Position numbers and translations under genes: made by a program. Below are positions 33,745-43,257 of a DNA stretch of 64,000 nucleotides, piece after piece. The notes beneath the pieces are model-generated. The model was not told where the DNA came from and did not search any database. It was given only the letters and a program-made list of their open reading frames with translations. Source of the DNA: Aquibium sp. ELW1220 (GTDB lineage Bacteria > Pseudomonadota > Alphaproteobacteria > Rhizobiales > Rhizobiaceae); contig NZ_JAOAOQ010000001.1 of the NCBI RefSeq assembly GCF_030398385.1, positions 320,441-384,440 of the forward strand, written 5' to 3'. Position 1 is the stretch's first letter; each line of letters starts with the position of its first letter.

Positions 33745-34994
33745 CGGCACCGCCCGGCATCGACGACGCGGCCCGGGCTGCCGAGCAGGCGGCCCGGGCG
33801 AGCTACGGCAAGCTCGTGGCCATCCTCGCCATGCGCGACCGCGACATCGCCGCGGCGGAAGACGCGCTCGGCGAGGCGTTCCTGTCGGCGCTGACGGCGT
33901 GGTCGAGCCGGGGCGTTCCGGCCAATCCCGAAGCCTGGCTGGTGACGGCGGCGCGCAACCGGCTGAAGAATGCCGCGCGCGCCGGCCGCGTCCGGCACGC
34001 AGGGCAGGCCGAGATCGAGAGGCGCCTGACGCTGCCGGCAGACGATGGCGCCTTTCCCGACCAGCGCCTGCGGCTGCTGTTCGTCTGCGCCCATCCGGCG
34101 ATCGATCCGGCGGCGCGGACGCCGCTGATGCTGCAGACGGTGCTGGGGCTCGATGCCGGCCGCATCGCCCGCGCCTTCCTGGCCGAGCCCGCCGCCATGG
34201 CGCAGAGGCTGGTCCGCGCCAAGGCACGCATCCGCGACGCCGGCCTGCGGTTCGAGCTGCCCGATATCGATGACATGGCCGGGCGCCTCGACGCCGTGCT
34301 CGACGCGATCTACGCCGCTTTCGGGCAGGGCTGGGACGGTCTCGACGACCAGGGCGGCGCGGACGCGCTGACCGGCGAGGCGATCTGGCTTGCCCGCCTC
34401 GTCGTCTCCCTGCTGCCCGCGGAGCCCGAGCCCAGGGGACTGCTGGCGCTGATGCTCCATTGCGACGCGCGCCGCGCGGCCCGGCGCGACGCCGGCGGCC
34501 GCTTCGTGCCGCTGGACCGCCAGGACGCCCGCCTGTGGGACCGCGACAGGATCGTCGAGGCGGAAGGGCTGCTGGCTGCCGCCGCCATGGCGGGCCGTTT
34601 CGGCCGGTTCCAGTGCGAGGCGGCGATCCAGTCCGTCCATGCCCAGCGCCCGATCACCGGGAGGCTGAACCTCGAGGCCCTGCGCATGCTCTACGATCTG
34701 CTGGTCGCGCATGCCGACGGCATCGGCGCCCGGATCGGCAGGGCGGTGGTGATGGCGGACGCAGGCGATGCGGCGGCTGCGCTCGCCGAGCTGGACGGCA
34801 TGGCTGGCGAGAGGGTGGCGAAGCATCAGCCGTGGTGGGTCGCCAGAAGCCACGTCGCCCTCCTCGCGGGACGGCCGCTCGTGGCTGCGGCCAGCCTGGC
34901 CAAGGCCATCGATCTGACCAACGACATCGCGGTCAGGCATCATCTGGCGGAGCGGCTTGCCTCACTCAGGCCCGTCGGGACGGCGCGATCGTAG
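33741..34994 (+). CDS. ECF42-type RNA polymerase sigma factor with C-terminal TPR-like domain
   Basis: A 417-aa protein. The N-terminal ~85 residues form sigma region 2, with the polymerase-binding/-10 stretch AAEDALGEAFLSALTAW and NPEAWLVTAARNRLKNAAR. Region 4 sits at ~105-165 (FVCAHPAIDPAARTPLMLQTV, the DUF6596-type border). A long alpha-helical, TPR-like extension follows (GRFGRFQCEAAIQSVHAQ, DAAAALAELDGMAGERVAKH). ECF42 factors lack a membrane anti-sigma factor, and their C-terminal extension controls activity. The GTG start at 33741 overlaps the YCII stop, implying translational coupling. The probable target is its own operon promoter near 32819. Confidence 0.92.
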   Translation: MTAPPGIDDAARAAEQAARASYGKLVAILAMRDRDIAAAEDALGEAFLSALTAWSSRGVPANPEAWLVTAARNRLKNAARAGRVRHAGQAEIERRLTLPADDGAFPDQRLRLLFVCAHPAIDPAARTPLMLQTVLGLDAGRIARAFLAEPAAMAQRLVRAKARIRDAGLRFELPDIDDMAGRLDAVLDAIYAAFGQGWDGLDDQGGADALTGEAIWLARLVVSLLPAEPEPRGLLALMLHCDARRAARRDAGGRFVPLDRQDARLWDRDRIVEAEGLLAAAAMAGRFGRFQCEAAIQSVHAQRPITGRLNLEALRMLYDLLVAHADGIGARIGRAVVMADAGDAAAALAELDGMAGERVAKHQPWWVARSHVALLAGRPLVAAASLAKAIDLTNDIAVRHHLAERLASLRPVGTARS

Positions 34995-35123
34995 CGTCCG
35001 CGGGTGCAGGCCGACGCGCGCGATGCCAGTTCTGCCGTAATCGACGCTCAGGCGGCGCCGACCCCTCCTGCCTGCGGGAGACGGGCGCACAAGCGCAGGT
35101 TCATGCTGCCGGTGGGCCCCCGG

Positions 35124-36062
35124 TCAGGGCCGGGCGCCGAGCACGGCGGACGGATCGAAGCCGCATTCCTCGGCGATGCGCGCATAGGCGTCGGCAAAGC
35201 CGCCCAACGGATAGCGATGGGACCGCGACGCCCCGTCGCTGCTCCTGACCGCAATCGCGACCTCAGCCCCGGTGCCGAGCGCGCGCGCCACCGGGCCGAT
35301 CGACAGCGGCACATAGGCATGGCCGTTGCGGAGCGCCATCGGAAAGAGGATGCCGTCGACGGCGACCGTCACGCGGGTTCCGGCGGCGATGTCCGCGGCC
35401 GGATCGAAACGCAGCTGATCGTCGAAGACCAGCAGCCACAGGCCGTCATCGGCCGCCGAACCGGCAGCGCGGCTGTAGACGCTGCAGGACCATGTGCCGT
35501 CACTGCGGGGCGAGGCGACGGCGGTCCACGTCTCGGCGAAGCGACCGAGCACCAGGCGGTCCGGCAGGTAGCCCGGGCTGCCGGGACAGCCGCCGTCGCT
35601 GACCGCCGGGAAATGGAAGCTGCGCCCGGCCGGTCCGGCCGCCTTGCTTACGACGCCGTTGCGCACGCTGCCCTCGTAGGCGTTGCAGCCGGCCGAAACC
35701 GCCAGCCTTATCTCTGCGCCGATCTCCGGGTCGGCAATCAGGCCGGCATGGCGTGCGGCGATGCAGATGTTGCTGCCGGGCGCGAAGGTCCAGCTGCCGG
35801 CGACGCCGCCGATCGTCTGCAGCAGCGTGCCCGGATAGGGCTTCGGCGCATCCGGATCGGCCAGTTCGTCGGTGAGGTCGGACAGGTCGAGCACGAAGCC
35901 GCCGCGCGGCGGGCCGCAGGTGCAGGTCAGCGTGGCGGTTTCACCCGGCGGCGGCGGATAGTCGTTCAGCGTGCGCGCGCAGGGCTCGGCTGCGGCAGGC
36001 GATGCAGAGGCCGCCAATCCCGCCATGGCCATGGCAGCGAGCAGGCAGCCGCGCAGGCTCAT
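35124..36062 (-). CDS. Periplasmic LCCL-domain protein
   Basis: A 312-aa exported protein with signal peptide MSLRGCLLAAMAMAGLAASA ending near AAA-EPC. Residues ~30-150 form an LCCL domain: CTCGPPRGGFV, then GSWTFAPGSNICIAARHAG, AVSAGCNAYEGSVRNGV and RSFHF, with the conserved cysteines and the His-Ala-Gly of the fold. The second half (~165-312) contains WSCSVYSRAAGSAADDG and YVPLSIGPVARALGTGAEV. It reads as a novel beta-rich region similar in style to other small bacterial periplasmic proteins. LCCL domains were first described in animal secreted proteins and are thought to bind ligands. The start at 36062 is set by the signal peptide. The frame continues 126 codons upstream, but that part is Arg/Pro-rich noise. 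Confidence 0.75.
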   Translation of the reverse strand: MSLRGCLLAAMAMAGLAASASPAAAEPCARTLNDYPPPPGETATLTCTCGPPRGGFVLDLSDLTDELADPDAPKPYPGTLLQTIGGVAGSWTFAPGSNICIAARHAGLIADPEIGAEIRLAVSAGCNAYEGSVRNGVVSKAAGPAGRSFHFPAVSDGGCPGSPGYLPDRLVLGRFAETWTAVASPRSDGTWSCSVYSRAAGSAADDGLWLLVFDDQLRFDPAADIAAGTRVTVAVDGILFPMALRNGHAYVPLSIGPVARALGTGAEVAIAVRSSDGASRSHRYPLGGFADAYARIAEECGFDPSAVLGARP

Positions 36063-36727
36063 CGCCGCCGCCCTGAGACCAAGCCGGATACCGCTGGCAC
36101 CCGCATCGGAACCTCCCCGTCTGTGCGCACGCGGTCGTGGTCCCGCCGCGACCCGGCGCGTCATCACCACCATCCGGCCCGCACCAGGGCGTACGAATAT
36201 GCGTTGCGCGGCAGGCCCGGCGCGCCGGCCGGCACTCCCGCTTCCGCTGGCCGAGCGGCTCTTCAGGCCAAGAGTGCCGCCCGGGAGACGCATTGGCAAG
36301 CCCGAACCCAGCGTGAGCGGCCGGAGCGCCCGAAGGGCGGCCAGGATCAGCGCAGCGCGTTCCGGCAGAGCCGCGAGTGCCCTCGCCGCGGTGCACCGCT
36401 CGGGTTGCTCTCGCGGGAGCTGATGTCCCTGCCTGATCAAGTCAGTGCTGGAGTTGGCAGCGGCCGGAACCGGGCGATCGGCGGCCGGATCTCGGCGAAC
36501 GCTTTCTGCGAAGGGCCGATCCCGCTATTCGCGACGCGAAGAACGAACGAAACCGGATGCCATGGTGGCGCGCGATGTCGGCCATGCGCGTTTCGCGGCC
36601 GGTTTGAACGTAAGGCTCGATCACAACACTGCGGCCGGCGCTGGCGTCAAAAGCGAGGGAAAGGCCTTCGAGGGGGATGGGTCTCGTGTGAGAGCCGAGG
36701 CGCTGCGTAAAGCTATTCAGCGAGAAA
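36063..36727. other. 665-bp gap between the LCCL gene and tRNA-Leu
   Basis: No gene is supported here. Frames in it are Arg/Ala-rich, lack ribosome sites and look like GC-driven open frames. It must hold the promoter of the LCCL gene. I looked for integrase, repeat and small-RNA features beside the tRNA and saw none that I could defend. Confidence 0.6.
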
Positions 36728-36812
36728 TGGTGCCCAGGAGAGGACTCGAACCTCCACGCCTTGCGGCACACGGACCTGAACCGTGCGCGTCTACCAATTC
36801 CGCCACCTGGGC
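36728..36812 (-). tRNA. tRNA-Leu (anticodon CAG), CCA encoded
   Basis: The minus strand reads GCCCAGGTGGCGGAATTGG at the 5' end, with acceptor GCCCAGG pairing CCTGGGC. The anticodon stem is CACGG/CCGTG around loop TTCAGGT, giving anticodon CAG for CUG codons. A long variable arm (TGCCGCAAGGCG) marks it as type II, and GGTTCGAGTCC is the T-arm. CCA is encoded at 36728-36730. It lies beside gpmA in a low-complexity gap. Confidence 0.97.
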
Positions 36813-36989
36813 AGGTGCGAGGCTTCGTTTATGCGGGGCGCCGGGTGGTGTCAATGCGGGAGTGGGGAGAAATCGAGCTTATTTTCAACGTCGTGCGCGG
36901 AGGCGTGCGGGCGGGGCGGGTGTCGCTGCGGAAGGCGGTCGGCGGTGCCGGCCGCAGCCGCAGGTGGCCGCAGACGCCCGCGCCGTCCG

Positions 36990-37607
36990 TCAGCCCAGAA
37001 CGTCCTTCGACGCCACGGTGGAATCGGCGTTGAGGCGATAGATCACCGGCACGCCGGTGCCGAGCTCCATCTTCACCACCTCGTCCTTCGACAGCCCGTC
37101 GAGCGCCATGATCAGGGCGCGCAGCGAGTTGCCGTGGGCGGCGACGAGCACGGTTTCGCCACGCAGCACGTGCGGCTGGATGTCGTGCAGGTAGTAGGGC
37201 CAGACGCGGGCGCCGGTGTCCTTCAGGCTCTCGCCGCCGGGAGGCGCGATGTCGTAGGAGCGGCGCCAGACATGAACCTGCTCCTCGCCCCACTTCGCCC
37301 GCGCGTCGTCCTTGTTGAGGCCCGACAGGTCGCCATAGTCGCGCTCGTTCAGCGCCTGGTCGCGGATGGTCTCGAGGTCGGGCTGGCCGACGGCCTCCAG
37401 GATGTGCCGGCAGGTGACCTGGGCGCGGCTGAGCACCGAGGTGTAGGCGATGTCGAAGGTGAGGCCGCGCGCCTTCAGCGCCTGGCCGGCGGCCTTCGCC
37501 TCCTCGTGGCCCTTCTCGGTCAGGCCCGGATCGCGCCAGCCGGTGAAGAGGTTCTTCAGGTTCCATTCGCTCTGGCCGTGACGGACGAGCACCAGCGTTC
37601 CGGACAT
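36990..37607 (-). CDS. gpmA: 2,3-bisphosphoglycerate-dependent phosphoglycerate mutase
   Basis: A 205-aa cytosolic glycolytic/gluconeogenic enzyme interconverting 3- and 2-phosphoglycerate. The phosphohistidine motif is [10 protein letters not shown] with His10. [18 protein letters not shown] and [14 protein letters not shown] are the substrate-binding segments. [11 protein letters not shown] carries the second catalytic His. The shorter length than the ~250-aa E. coli protein is normal for alphaproteobacterial GpmA. It is downstream of dapB with a ~98-bp gap, on the same strand. Confidence 0.96.
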   Translation of the reverse strand: MSGTLVLVRHGQSEWNLKNLFTGWRDPGLTEKGHEEAKAAGQALKARGLTFDIAYTSVLSRAQVTCRHILEAVGQPDLETIRDQALNERDYGDLSGLNKDDARAKWGEEQVHVWRRSYDIAPPGGESLKDTGARVWPYYLHDIQPHVLRGETVLVAAHGNSLRALIMALDGLSKDEVVKMELGTGVPVIYRLNADSTVASKDVLG

Positions 37608-37705
37608 GGGCGGCTCCTATGCTTGCAGGAGGTTGAGGGGGAGGGCGGAGAGGGCACGGACGGGGAGGGCGCCGCGCCCGGCAGCAGGAGCGAAGGGCGC
37701 CATCG

Positions 37706-38515
37706 TCAGGCGATCCCGAGCACGTCGAGCATCGAGAACAGGCCGGGCTTGCGGCCGCGCGCCCACATCGCCGCGCGCACCGCGCCGCGGGCGAAGATGG
37801 TGCGGTTCTCGGCGATGTGGGAAAGCACGATGCGCTCGCCCTCGCCGGCGAACACCACCTCGTGCTCGCCGATCACCGAGCCGCCGCGCAGCGTGGCAAA
37901 GCCGATCGAGCCCTCGGGCCGCGGCCCGGTGTGGCCGTCGCGGCTGCGCACGCTGTGCTCGGCAAGATCGATGCCGCGGCCTTCGGCGGCGCGCTCGCCG
38001 AGCAGCAGCGCCGTGCCGGACGGCGCGTCGACCTTGTGGCGGTGGTGCATCTCGAGGATCTCGATGTCGAAATCGGGTCCGAGCGCGCGCGCCGCCTGGC
38101 GCACGAGCGCGCCGAGCAGGTTGACGCCGAGGCTCATGTTGCCGGACTTGACGATGGTGGCGTGGCGGGCGGCGGCCGCGATCGCGGCATCCTCGTCCGG
38201 GCCGCAGCCCGTGGTGCCGATGACGTGGACGATGCGCGCCTGGGCGGCATAGCCGGCGAATTCGACGGAAGCCCTGGGCGACGTGAAGTCGAGCACGCCG
38301 TCGGCCGCCGCGAAGGCGGGCAGCGGATCGCAGCCGATGGCGACACCGAGCGGGCCGACGCCCGCCAGTTCGCCGACGTCGCGGCCGAGATGCGGCGAGC
38401 CGGGACGCTCGACCGCGGCCGCCACCGCCACGCCGTCGATGTCGTGGATGGCGCGCACCAGCGCCTGGCCCATGCGCCCGCCGGCGCCGACCACGACCAG
38501 CCTCATGTCGCTCAT
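37706..38515 (-). CDS. dapB: 4-hydroxy-tetrahydrodipicolinate reductase
   Basis: A 269-aa lysine/diaminopimelate pathway enzyme that reduces the DapA product with NAD(P)H. It has the nucleotide-binding [13 protein letters not shown] at the N-terminus, the [11 protein letters not shown] loop and the GTTGCGPDE strand. The catalytic motif is [19 protein letters not shown] with the His/Lys pair, and [17 protein letters not shown] near the end is typical. The start overlaps the ABC exporter stop (ATGA), so the two are co-translated. Confidence 0.97.
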   Translation of the reverse strand: MSDMRLVVVGAGGRMGQALVRAIHDIDGVAVAAAVERPGSPHLGRDVGELAGVGPLGVAIGCDPLPAFAAADGVLDFTSPRASVEFAGYAAQARIVHVIGTTGCGPDEDAAIAAAARHATIVKSGNMSLGVNLLGALVRQAARALGPDFDIEILEMHHRHKVDAPSGTALLLGERAAEGRGIDLAEHSVRSRDGHTGPRPEGSIGFATLRGGSVIGEHEVVFAGEGERIVLSHIAENRTIFARGAVRAAMWARGRKPGLFSMLDVLGIA

Positions 38516-40383
38516 GCCTTCCTCCGCCTGCCCCTCCGGCCGAGGGTGACCGGCTCCGGCGCGGGGATGTCGCGCACGATGTCGAAATTCACCCGGCTCT
38601 GCATCTGGTAGAAGCGATGATAGATGCCGAGCTTGTCGGCCAGCAGTTCCTCGTGGGTGCCTTCCTCGATCAGGTGGCCGGCCTCCAGCACCAGGATGCG
38701 GTCGGCATTGACCACGGTCGACAGCCGGTGCGCGATGACGATCGTGGTGCGGCCGACCATCACCGTCTCCAGCGCCTTCTGCACCTTCGCTTCCGATTCG
38801 TTGTCGAGCGCCGAGGTCGCCTCGTCGAGCAGCAGGATCGGCGCCTTGCGCACGATGGCGCGGGCGATCGACAGACGCTGGCGCTGGCCGCCGGAGAAGG
38901 TCATGCCGTTCTCGCCGACCGGCGTCTCGTAGCCGCGGGGCAGGGCGCGCACGAAATCGTCGGCCTGCGCCAGGCGCGCCGCCTCCTCCACCTCCTCGTC
39001 GGTGGCGTCGGGGCGGCCGTAGCGGATGTTGTCGCGGATCGTGCCCTCGAAGAGATAGGGCTGCTGCGAGACATAGGCGATCGAGCGGCGCAGCGACTGC
39101 TTGGTGACGCCGGCGATGTTCTGCCCGTCGATGGTGATGGCGCCGTCCCAGACGTCGTAGAAGCGCTGCATCAGCGCGATGATGGTGGACTTGCCGGCCC
39201 CGGAGGTGCCGACGATGGCGGTGGTGCGGCCGGCGGCCGCGGTGAAGCTCACCCCGTTCAGCACCGGCTGGCCCGGCGCATAGCCGAACACCACCCGCTC
39301 GAAGCGGATTTCGCCCGCTCCGGCCGTAAGCTCGATGGCGTCGTCCGCGTCGCGCTGCAGCGGCTCGACGTCGAGGATCTCGTAGATCATGCGCGCGTTG
39401 ACGAGCGAGCGCTCGAGGTTGACCTGCACGCGCGCCAGCCGTCGGGCCGGATCATAGGCGAGCAGCAGCGCGGCGATGAAGGAGAAGACGGCGCCGGGCG
39501 GCTCGCCCGCCACCGACGCGCGGTAGCCGGCATAGGCGATGACGCCGGCGATGGCGAAGCCCGCCAGCACCTCCGAGATCGGCGTCATGCGCTCCGACAC
39601 GCGGGCGATCTTGTTGGCCCTCTGCTCGGCGATCGCGATCAGATAGGAGAGCTTCTCGCGCAGCTGGTCCTCCATCGTGAAGGCCTTCACGATGGCGATG
39701 CCCTGCGTTGCCTCCTGCACGGCGCCGATCAGCCGGGCATTGTACTCGATCGATTCGCGCGTGATGACGCGCACGCGCCGCATCAGGTAGTTGACCGCGA
39801 AGATCATCGGCGGACCGACCATCAGGGCAAACAGCGACAGCAGCGGGTCCTGGAACACCATGACGCCGACCAGCGCGATCAGCGAGATCGCGTCGCGGGC
39901 GATCGAGGTGATCGTCATGTTCAGCAGGTCGCGGATGCCGCCGACGTTCTGGTTGATCCGCGCCGCGAGCTCGGCCGAGCGCGTATCGGCGAAGAAGTCG
40001 ATGCCGAGCCGCATCAGGTGGTCGAACATCCGCCGCTGATAGCGGGCGACGAGGTTGTTGCCGACCTTGGCGAGCAGGACCGATTGCAGATAGGTGGCAA
40101 AGCCGCGCACGACGAAGGCGGCGGCGATCGAGCCCGAGATGATCATGATGAGGTCGTATCGCCGCTCGTAGAAGATCGAGTTGACGACGTCGTTCATGAT
40201 CCAGGCGGAAAAGGCGGTCGTGGCGGCGACGGCCAGCAGGCAGGCCACCGCGATCGAATAGGTGCCGACATACTCCCGCCCGTTCTCGCGGAAGATACGC
40301 ACGAGGAGCGAGACGATCTCGTCCTGCTTGACCCGCCGGGTCTCGGTCTCGTCAAGAGCCAAAGTCGGATCCGATCCTCGCAT
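38512..40383 (-). CDS. ABC exporter, fused permease and ATPase (MsbA-like)
   Basis: A 623-aa half-transporter with six membrane helices in residues ~35-310 and a C-terminal nucleotide-binding domain. That domain has Walker [10 protein letters not shown], the Q-loop [11 protein letters not shown], the signature [15 protein letters not shown], Walker [13 protein letters not shown] and the switch IAHRLST. It would act as a homodimer exporting lipids, lipooligosaccharide core or drugs from the inner leaflet; substrate is not decidable. The arrangement ABC-dapB with ATGA overlap is the only hint of coupling. The upstream gene glk ends 148 bp before. Confidence 0.93.
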   Translation of the reverse strand: MRGSDPTLALDETETRRVKQDEIVSLLVRIFRENGREYVGTYSIAVACLLAVAATTAFSAWIMNDVVNSIFYERRYDLIMIISGSIAAAFVVRGFATYLQSVLLAKVGNNLVARYQRRMFDHLMRLGIDFFADTRSAELAARINQNVGGIRDLLNMTITSIARDAISLIALVGVMVFQDPLLSLFALMVGPPMIFAVNYLMRRVRVITRESIEYNARLIGAVQEATQGIAIVKAFTMEDQLREKLSYLIAIAEQRANKIARVSERMTPISEVLAGFAIAGVIAYAGYRASVAGEPPGAVFSFIAALLLAYDPARRLARVQVNLERSLVNARMIYEILDVEPLQRDADDAIELTAGAGEIRFERVVFGYAPGQPVLNGVSFTAAAGRTTAIVGTSGAGKSTIIALMQRFYDVWDGAITIDGQNIAGVTKQSLRRSIAYVSQQPYLFEGTIRDNIRYGRPDATDEEVEEAARLAQADDFVRALPRGYETPVGENGMTFSGGQRQRLSIARAIVRKAPILLLDEATSALDNESEAKVQKALETVMVGRTTIVIAHRLSTVVNADRILVLEAGHLIEEGTHEELLADKLGIYHRFYQMQSRVNFDIVRDIPAPEPVTLGRRGRRRKA

Positions 40384-40531
40384 TGTCCCGCGGCGCAGGA
40401 AGCGGCGAACGGGGAACCAAAAGTCTGGCCCCCTTTAGAGCCTTTCCCCGGCGTTGGAAACCGCCCTGTTCCATGCCGCGCGCGGCCCGCCGTCGCGGCG
40501 CCTGCGTCGGGTCGTGCGCGTCCATGGCGCG

Positions 40532-41560
40532 TCAGCGCGCCGGCCAGCGCCGCCCGCGCGTCTCGACGCCGAAGCGGGCTGGCGTGCGGGCGAAGGCCGC
40601 CAGCCCGGTCAGCGCCGCCAGCGGATGGGTGATGACGTAGATCGGGATCGCCTTCATCAGGGCGCTGTGCGGCGCCTTGTCCTCGAAGGCTGCGCGGAAG
40701 CGCGGATGCTTCAGCGCCTCGACGATCTTCTGGGCGATGCCGCCGGTGAGATAGACGCCGCCGCGGCTCATGAATACCAGCGCCAGGTCGCCGGCGATGC
40801 GCCCGAGGCAGGTCACGAACATTTCCAGCGCCTCGACGGCGGTGGCGTCGCTGCCGGCGAGCCCGGCGGTGGTAATCTCGGCCGGCGTGGTGAAGGGGGC
40901 GTCCTTGGCGTCCGCCTTGGCGATGGCGCGATAGACGTTGACCAGGCCGCGGCCGCACAGCAGCTGCTCGCCCGAGATCCGCCCCTCGATCCGCTCCAGA
41001 TGCGGGAAGACGTCGAAATCGCGCGGCGTGCGGGGACCCATGTCCATGTGGCCGCCCTCGCCGGGAACCGGAATCCAGGTGCGGCAGGCGTGGATCAGCC
41101 CGGCCACGCCGAGGCCGGTGCCGGGGCCGAGCACGACGCGGCTGGCGTCCGGCTCGGCTTCGCCGGCGCCGATCTTGACCATGTGCTCCTCGCCCAGCGC
41201 CACCACGGCCAGCGCCTGGGCCTCGAAATCGTTGAGGAGCACGATGTCCTCGAGCCCCAGCGACTTGCGCATCTCCAGCGGCCGCACCACCCAGTCGCAA
41301 TTGGTCAGGTCGACCTCGTCGCCGTCGATCGGCCCGGCGACGGCCAGAACCGCGGAACGGGGCATGATCGAGGTGCGGTCCAGGATCGACGCCTGGATCG
41401 CCTCGTCGATGTTGGCGAAGTCCGCCGTCTGGACGATCGGGAATTCCTTCGGTTCGGCATAGGAATCGACCAGCAGCGCGAAGCGCGCGTTGGTTCCGCC
41501 GATGTCGCCGATCAGCACCGGGAACTTCAGCACTTGGGTCGTCTCGATCGACTGGGCCAT
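40532..41560 (-). CDS. glk: Glucokinase
   Basis: A 342-aa bacterial ROK-independent glucokinase phosphorylating glucose to glucose-6-phosphate. It has the phosphate-1 motif [15 protein letters not shown], adenosine-type [11 protein letters not shown], the glucose-contacting LLNDFEAQA and the EGGHMDMGP motif. Length fits the Glk family. The start lies 7 bp after the mgsA stop codon, so the two are transcribed together. Confidence 0.95.
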   Translation of the reverse strand: MAQSIETTQVLKFPVLIGDIGGTNARFALLVDSYAEPKEFPIVQTADFANIDEAIQASILDRTSIMPRSAVLAVAGPIDGDEVDLTNCDWVVRPLEMRKSLGLEDIVLLNDFEAQALAVVALGEEHMVKIGAGEAEPDASRVVLGPGTGLGVAGLIHACRTWIPVPGEGGHMDMGPRTPRDFDVFPHLERIEGRISGEQLLCGRGLVNVYRAIAKADAKDAPFTTPAEITTAGLAGSDATAVEALEMFVTCLGRIAGDLALVFMSRGGVYLTGGIAQKIVEALKHPRFRAAFEDKAPHSALMKAIPIYVITHPLAALTGLAAFARTPARFGVETRGRRWPAR

Positions 41561-41567
41561 CTCGTCT

Positions 41568-41987
41568 TCAACCGTTCTGCGCCGGAGCGCTGGCTCCGGT
41601 CCGCCTGAGAGTGTTTGTCGCCGACAGAACGATCTCGGCCGTCGCCCGGTTCAGCGCCATGGGGATATCATAGACCGTGGCCAGCCGCATCAGCGCCTTT
41701 ACGTCGACGTCGTGCGGCAGCGGGGTGAGCGGATCGACGAAGAAGACCAGCACGTCGATGCGGCCTTCCGCGATCAGCGCGCCGATCTGCTGGTCGCCGC
41801 CGAGCGGGCCGCTCTTCATCCGGGTCACCGTCAGCGCCGGGCAGGCCTCGACGATCCGGCCGCCGGTCGTGCCGGTCGCCACGAGATCGCAGCCGGACAG
41901 GAAGCCCTCATGCGACCGCACGAAGGAGACGAGGTCGTCCTTCTTCTGGTCGTGCGCGATCAGCGCAAGACGCAATCTCTCCGCCAC
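41568..41987 (-). CDS. mgsA: Methylglyoxal synthase
   Basis: A 139-aa enzyme converting dihydroxyacetone phosphate to methylglyoxal plus phosphate. It has [13 protein letters not shown] at the N-terminus, the phosphate loop [21 protein letters not shown] and the catalytic [16 protein letters not shown] region, then VYDIPMALN. All family residues appear present. Pairing with glk suggests an overflow valve for sugar-phosphate stress, inferred from neighbours. A 14-bp palindrome 38-51 bp before its start (42025-42038) is a candidate operator. Confidence 0.95.
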   Translation of the reverse strand: MAERLRLALIAHDQKKDDLVSFVRSHEGFLSGCDLVATGTTGGRIVEACPALTVTRMKSGPLGGDQQIGALIAEGRIDVLVFFVDPLTPLPHDVDVKALMRLATVYDIPMALNRATAEIVLSATNTLRRTGASAPAQNG

Positions 41988-42024
41988 GGCGTTCTCGTCC
42001 TCTCCGGCTCTGGCTGCAGCGCAC

Positions 42025-42038
42025 CTAAACCGATTTAG
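42025..42038. promoter_or_regulatory. LacI-like operator candidate before mgsA
   Basis: CTAAACCGATTTAG, a near-perfect palindrome with a single asymmetric base pair per arm. Palindromes of the CTAAA-N4-TTTAG kind are typical of LacI-family sugar regulators, matching the sugar-phosphate role of mgsA-glk. No LacI gene is in the window. Confidence 0.4.
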
Positions 42039-42067
42039 CGTCGCTTTGCAACGAAGCAGCCGGGTCA

Positions 42068-42090
42068 GGCGCCGGCGCCGGCGCCGGCGC
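42068..42090. repeat. Short tandem GGCGCC repeat
   Basis: Nearly four head-to-tail copies of GGCGCC just downstream of the mepA stop codon. The array is fully self-complementary and could fold in RNA. It may help end the mepA transcript, though no T-run follows. Confidence 0.5.
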
Positions 42091-42101
42091 GGCGCAGCCG
42101 G

Positions 42102-43130
42102 TCAGGGCTGCGGACGCGGGGTCGGAATGGGAATGTCGCCGGCCGGCACGGGTGGAACTGCGCTGGCTGCGACCGTGACGGACACGCTTGCCACCGCAGC
42201 ACGGCCGGAACCGTCGACCGTCACGGCAGCCTCCGACACCGGCGCGGGCGCCTTCAGCACGGCGCGGCAGGCGGCGGGCAGCGCCGCGAGCGTCATGATG
42301 TCCCTTGCCTTCGGCGCGTCGGGATTCTTGTTCGGCCGCCACGGCTCCTCGGTGAACCACCAGGCCAGCGACTTGTCGCAGCCGTCGCTTGCGGGAACAG
42401 CCTGCTGCCCCTTGCAGCCGACCGATCCCGGCTGGCAGCCGATGCGGACATGGAAATGCGAATCATGGCCCCAGAACGGCCGCACCTTGCGCAGCCACGT
42501 CCGGTCGCCCTTCACCGTGTCGCAGAGCTTCTTCTTGATGCCGGGGTGCACCAGGATTCGCTCGACCTCGCCATAGCTCGCCGCCCGCTTCAGCACCGCC
42601 ACGTGCGCCGGGGTCCAGACCTTGTCGTCGACGAGGAGCGTGCCGTCCTTGATCATCGAACGCGAACCGATCGTCTCGCGCTCCTGCTCTGACAGGCGCC
42701 GGTCGGGCATCGGCGTGAACCAGATGTCGGCGTCGAGGCCGATCTGGTGCGAGGCGTGGCCGGTCAGCATCGGCCCGCCGCGCGGTTGCGAGATGTCGCC
42801 GACGAGCAGGCCGTTCCAGCCGTCCTTCGCCGCCTCGCGCGAGAAGCGCTCGAGCAGCGTGATCATCGCGGGGTGTCCCCAGCGGCGGTTGCGCGACAGG
42901 CGCATGGCCTGCCAGTTCGGGCCGTCGACGGCGATCGCCATGCCGCCGGCGAAACAGCCCTTGGAATAGAAGCCGAAGGATTCGGGCGCCGTGGCCGCCG
43001 GCAGCTTCTGGGAGCCGAACAGCGTCTTGGCCAGCGGTTCGGCTGCGGTGGCCGGTCCGGGCGAAAGCATTGCGCCGGCCAGTGCAGCCGCAAGCGCCGC
43101 GACACGCGTCAGGTAAGCCGTCTGTCTCAT
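42102..43130 (-). CDS. mepA: Penicillin-insensitive murein endopeptidase
   Basis: A 342-aa periplasmic LAS-type zinc metallopeptidase cutting D-alanyl-meso-diaminopimelate cross-links in peptidoglycan. Signal peptide: MRQTAYLTRVAALAAALAGA...ATAA. Zinc ligands are seen in TGHASHQIGLDADIWFTP (His-x6-Asp) and in WGHDSHFHVRIGC. Six or more cysteines suggest disulfides, as in E. coli MepA. The long C-terminal tail is Pro/Ala/Val-rich and ends PTPRPQP, probably a linker. I chose the ATG at 43130 so that the signal peptide comes first; starts at 43160 and 43199 would add a charged extension. Confidence 0.92.
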   Translation of the reverse strand: MRQTAYLTRVAALAAALAGAMLSPGPATAAEPLAKTLFGSQKLPAATAPESFGFYSKGCFAGGMAIAVDGPNWQAMRLSRNRRWGHPAMITLLERFSREAAKDGWNGLLVGDISQPRGGPMLTGHASHQIGLDADIWFTPMPDRRLSEQERETIGSRSMIKDGTLLVDDKVWTPAHVAVLKRAASYGEVERILVHPGIKKKLCDTVKGDRTWLRKVRPFWGHDSHFHVRIGCQPGSVGCKGQQAVPASDGCDKSLAWWFTEEPWRPNKNPDAPKARDIMTLAALPAACRAVLKAPAPVSEAAVTVDGSGRAAVASVSVTVAASAVPPVPAGDIPIPTPRPQP

Positions 43131-43257
43131 CGCCGGACGATCTCCGCCGTTGGTGGCCATTTCGAGACCGCGTCGGCTCGTCGCCGCCGGTTTCTCCATG
43201 GCCGCAGCCTGTGGCGCTCCGGTTACCGAAACCTTAACCGGACCGTTCGAATGCGAA

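Noticed and set aside
36063-36440. 126-codon N-terminal extension of the LCCL gene
   Set aside because: Arg/Pro-rich without structure, and it would bury the clear signal peptide that starts at 36062.
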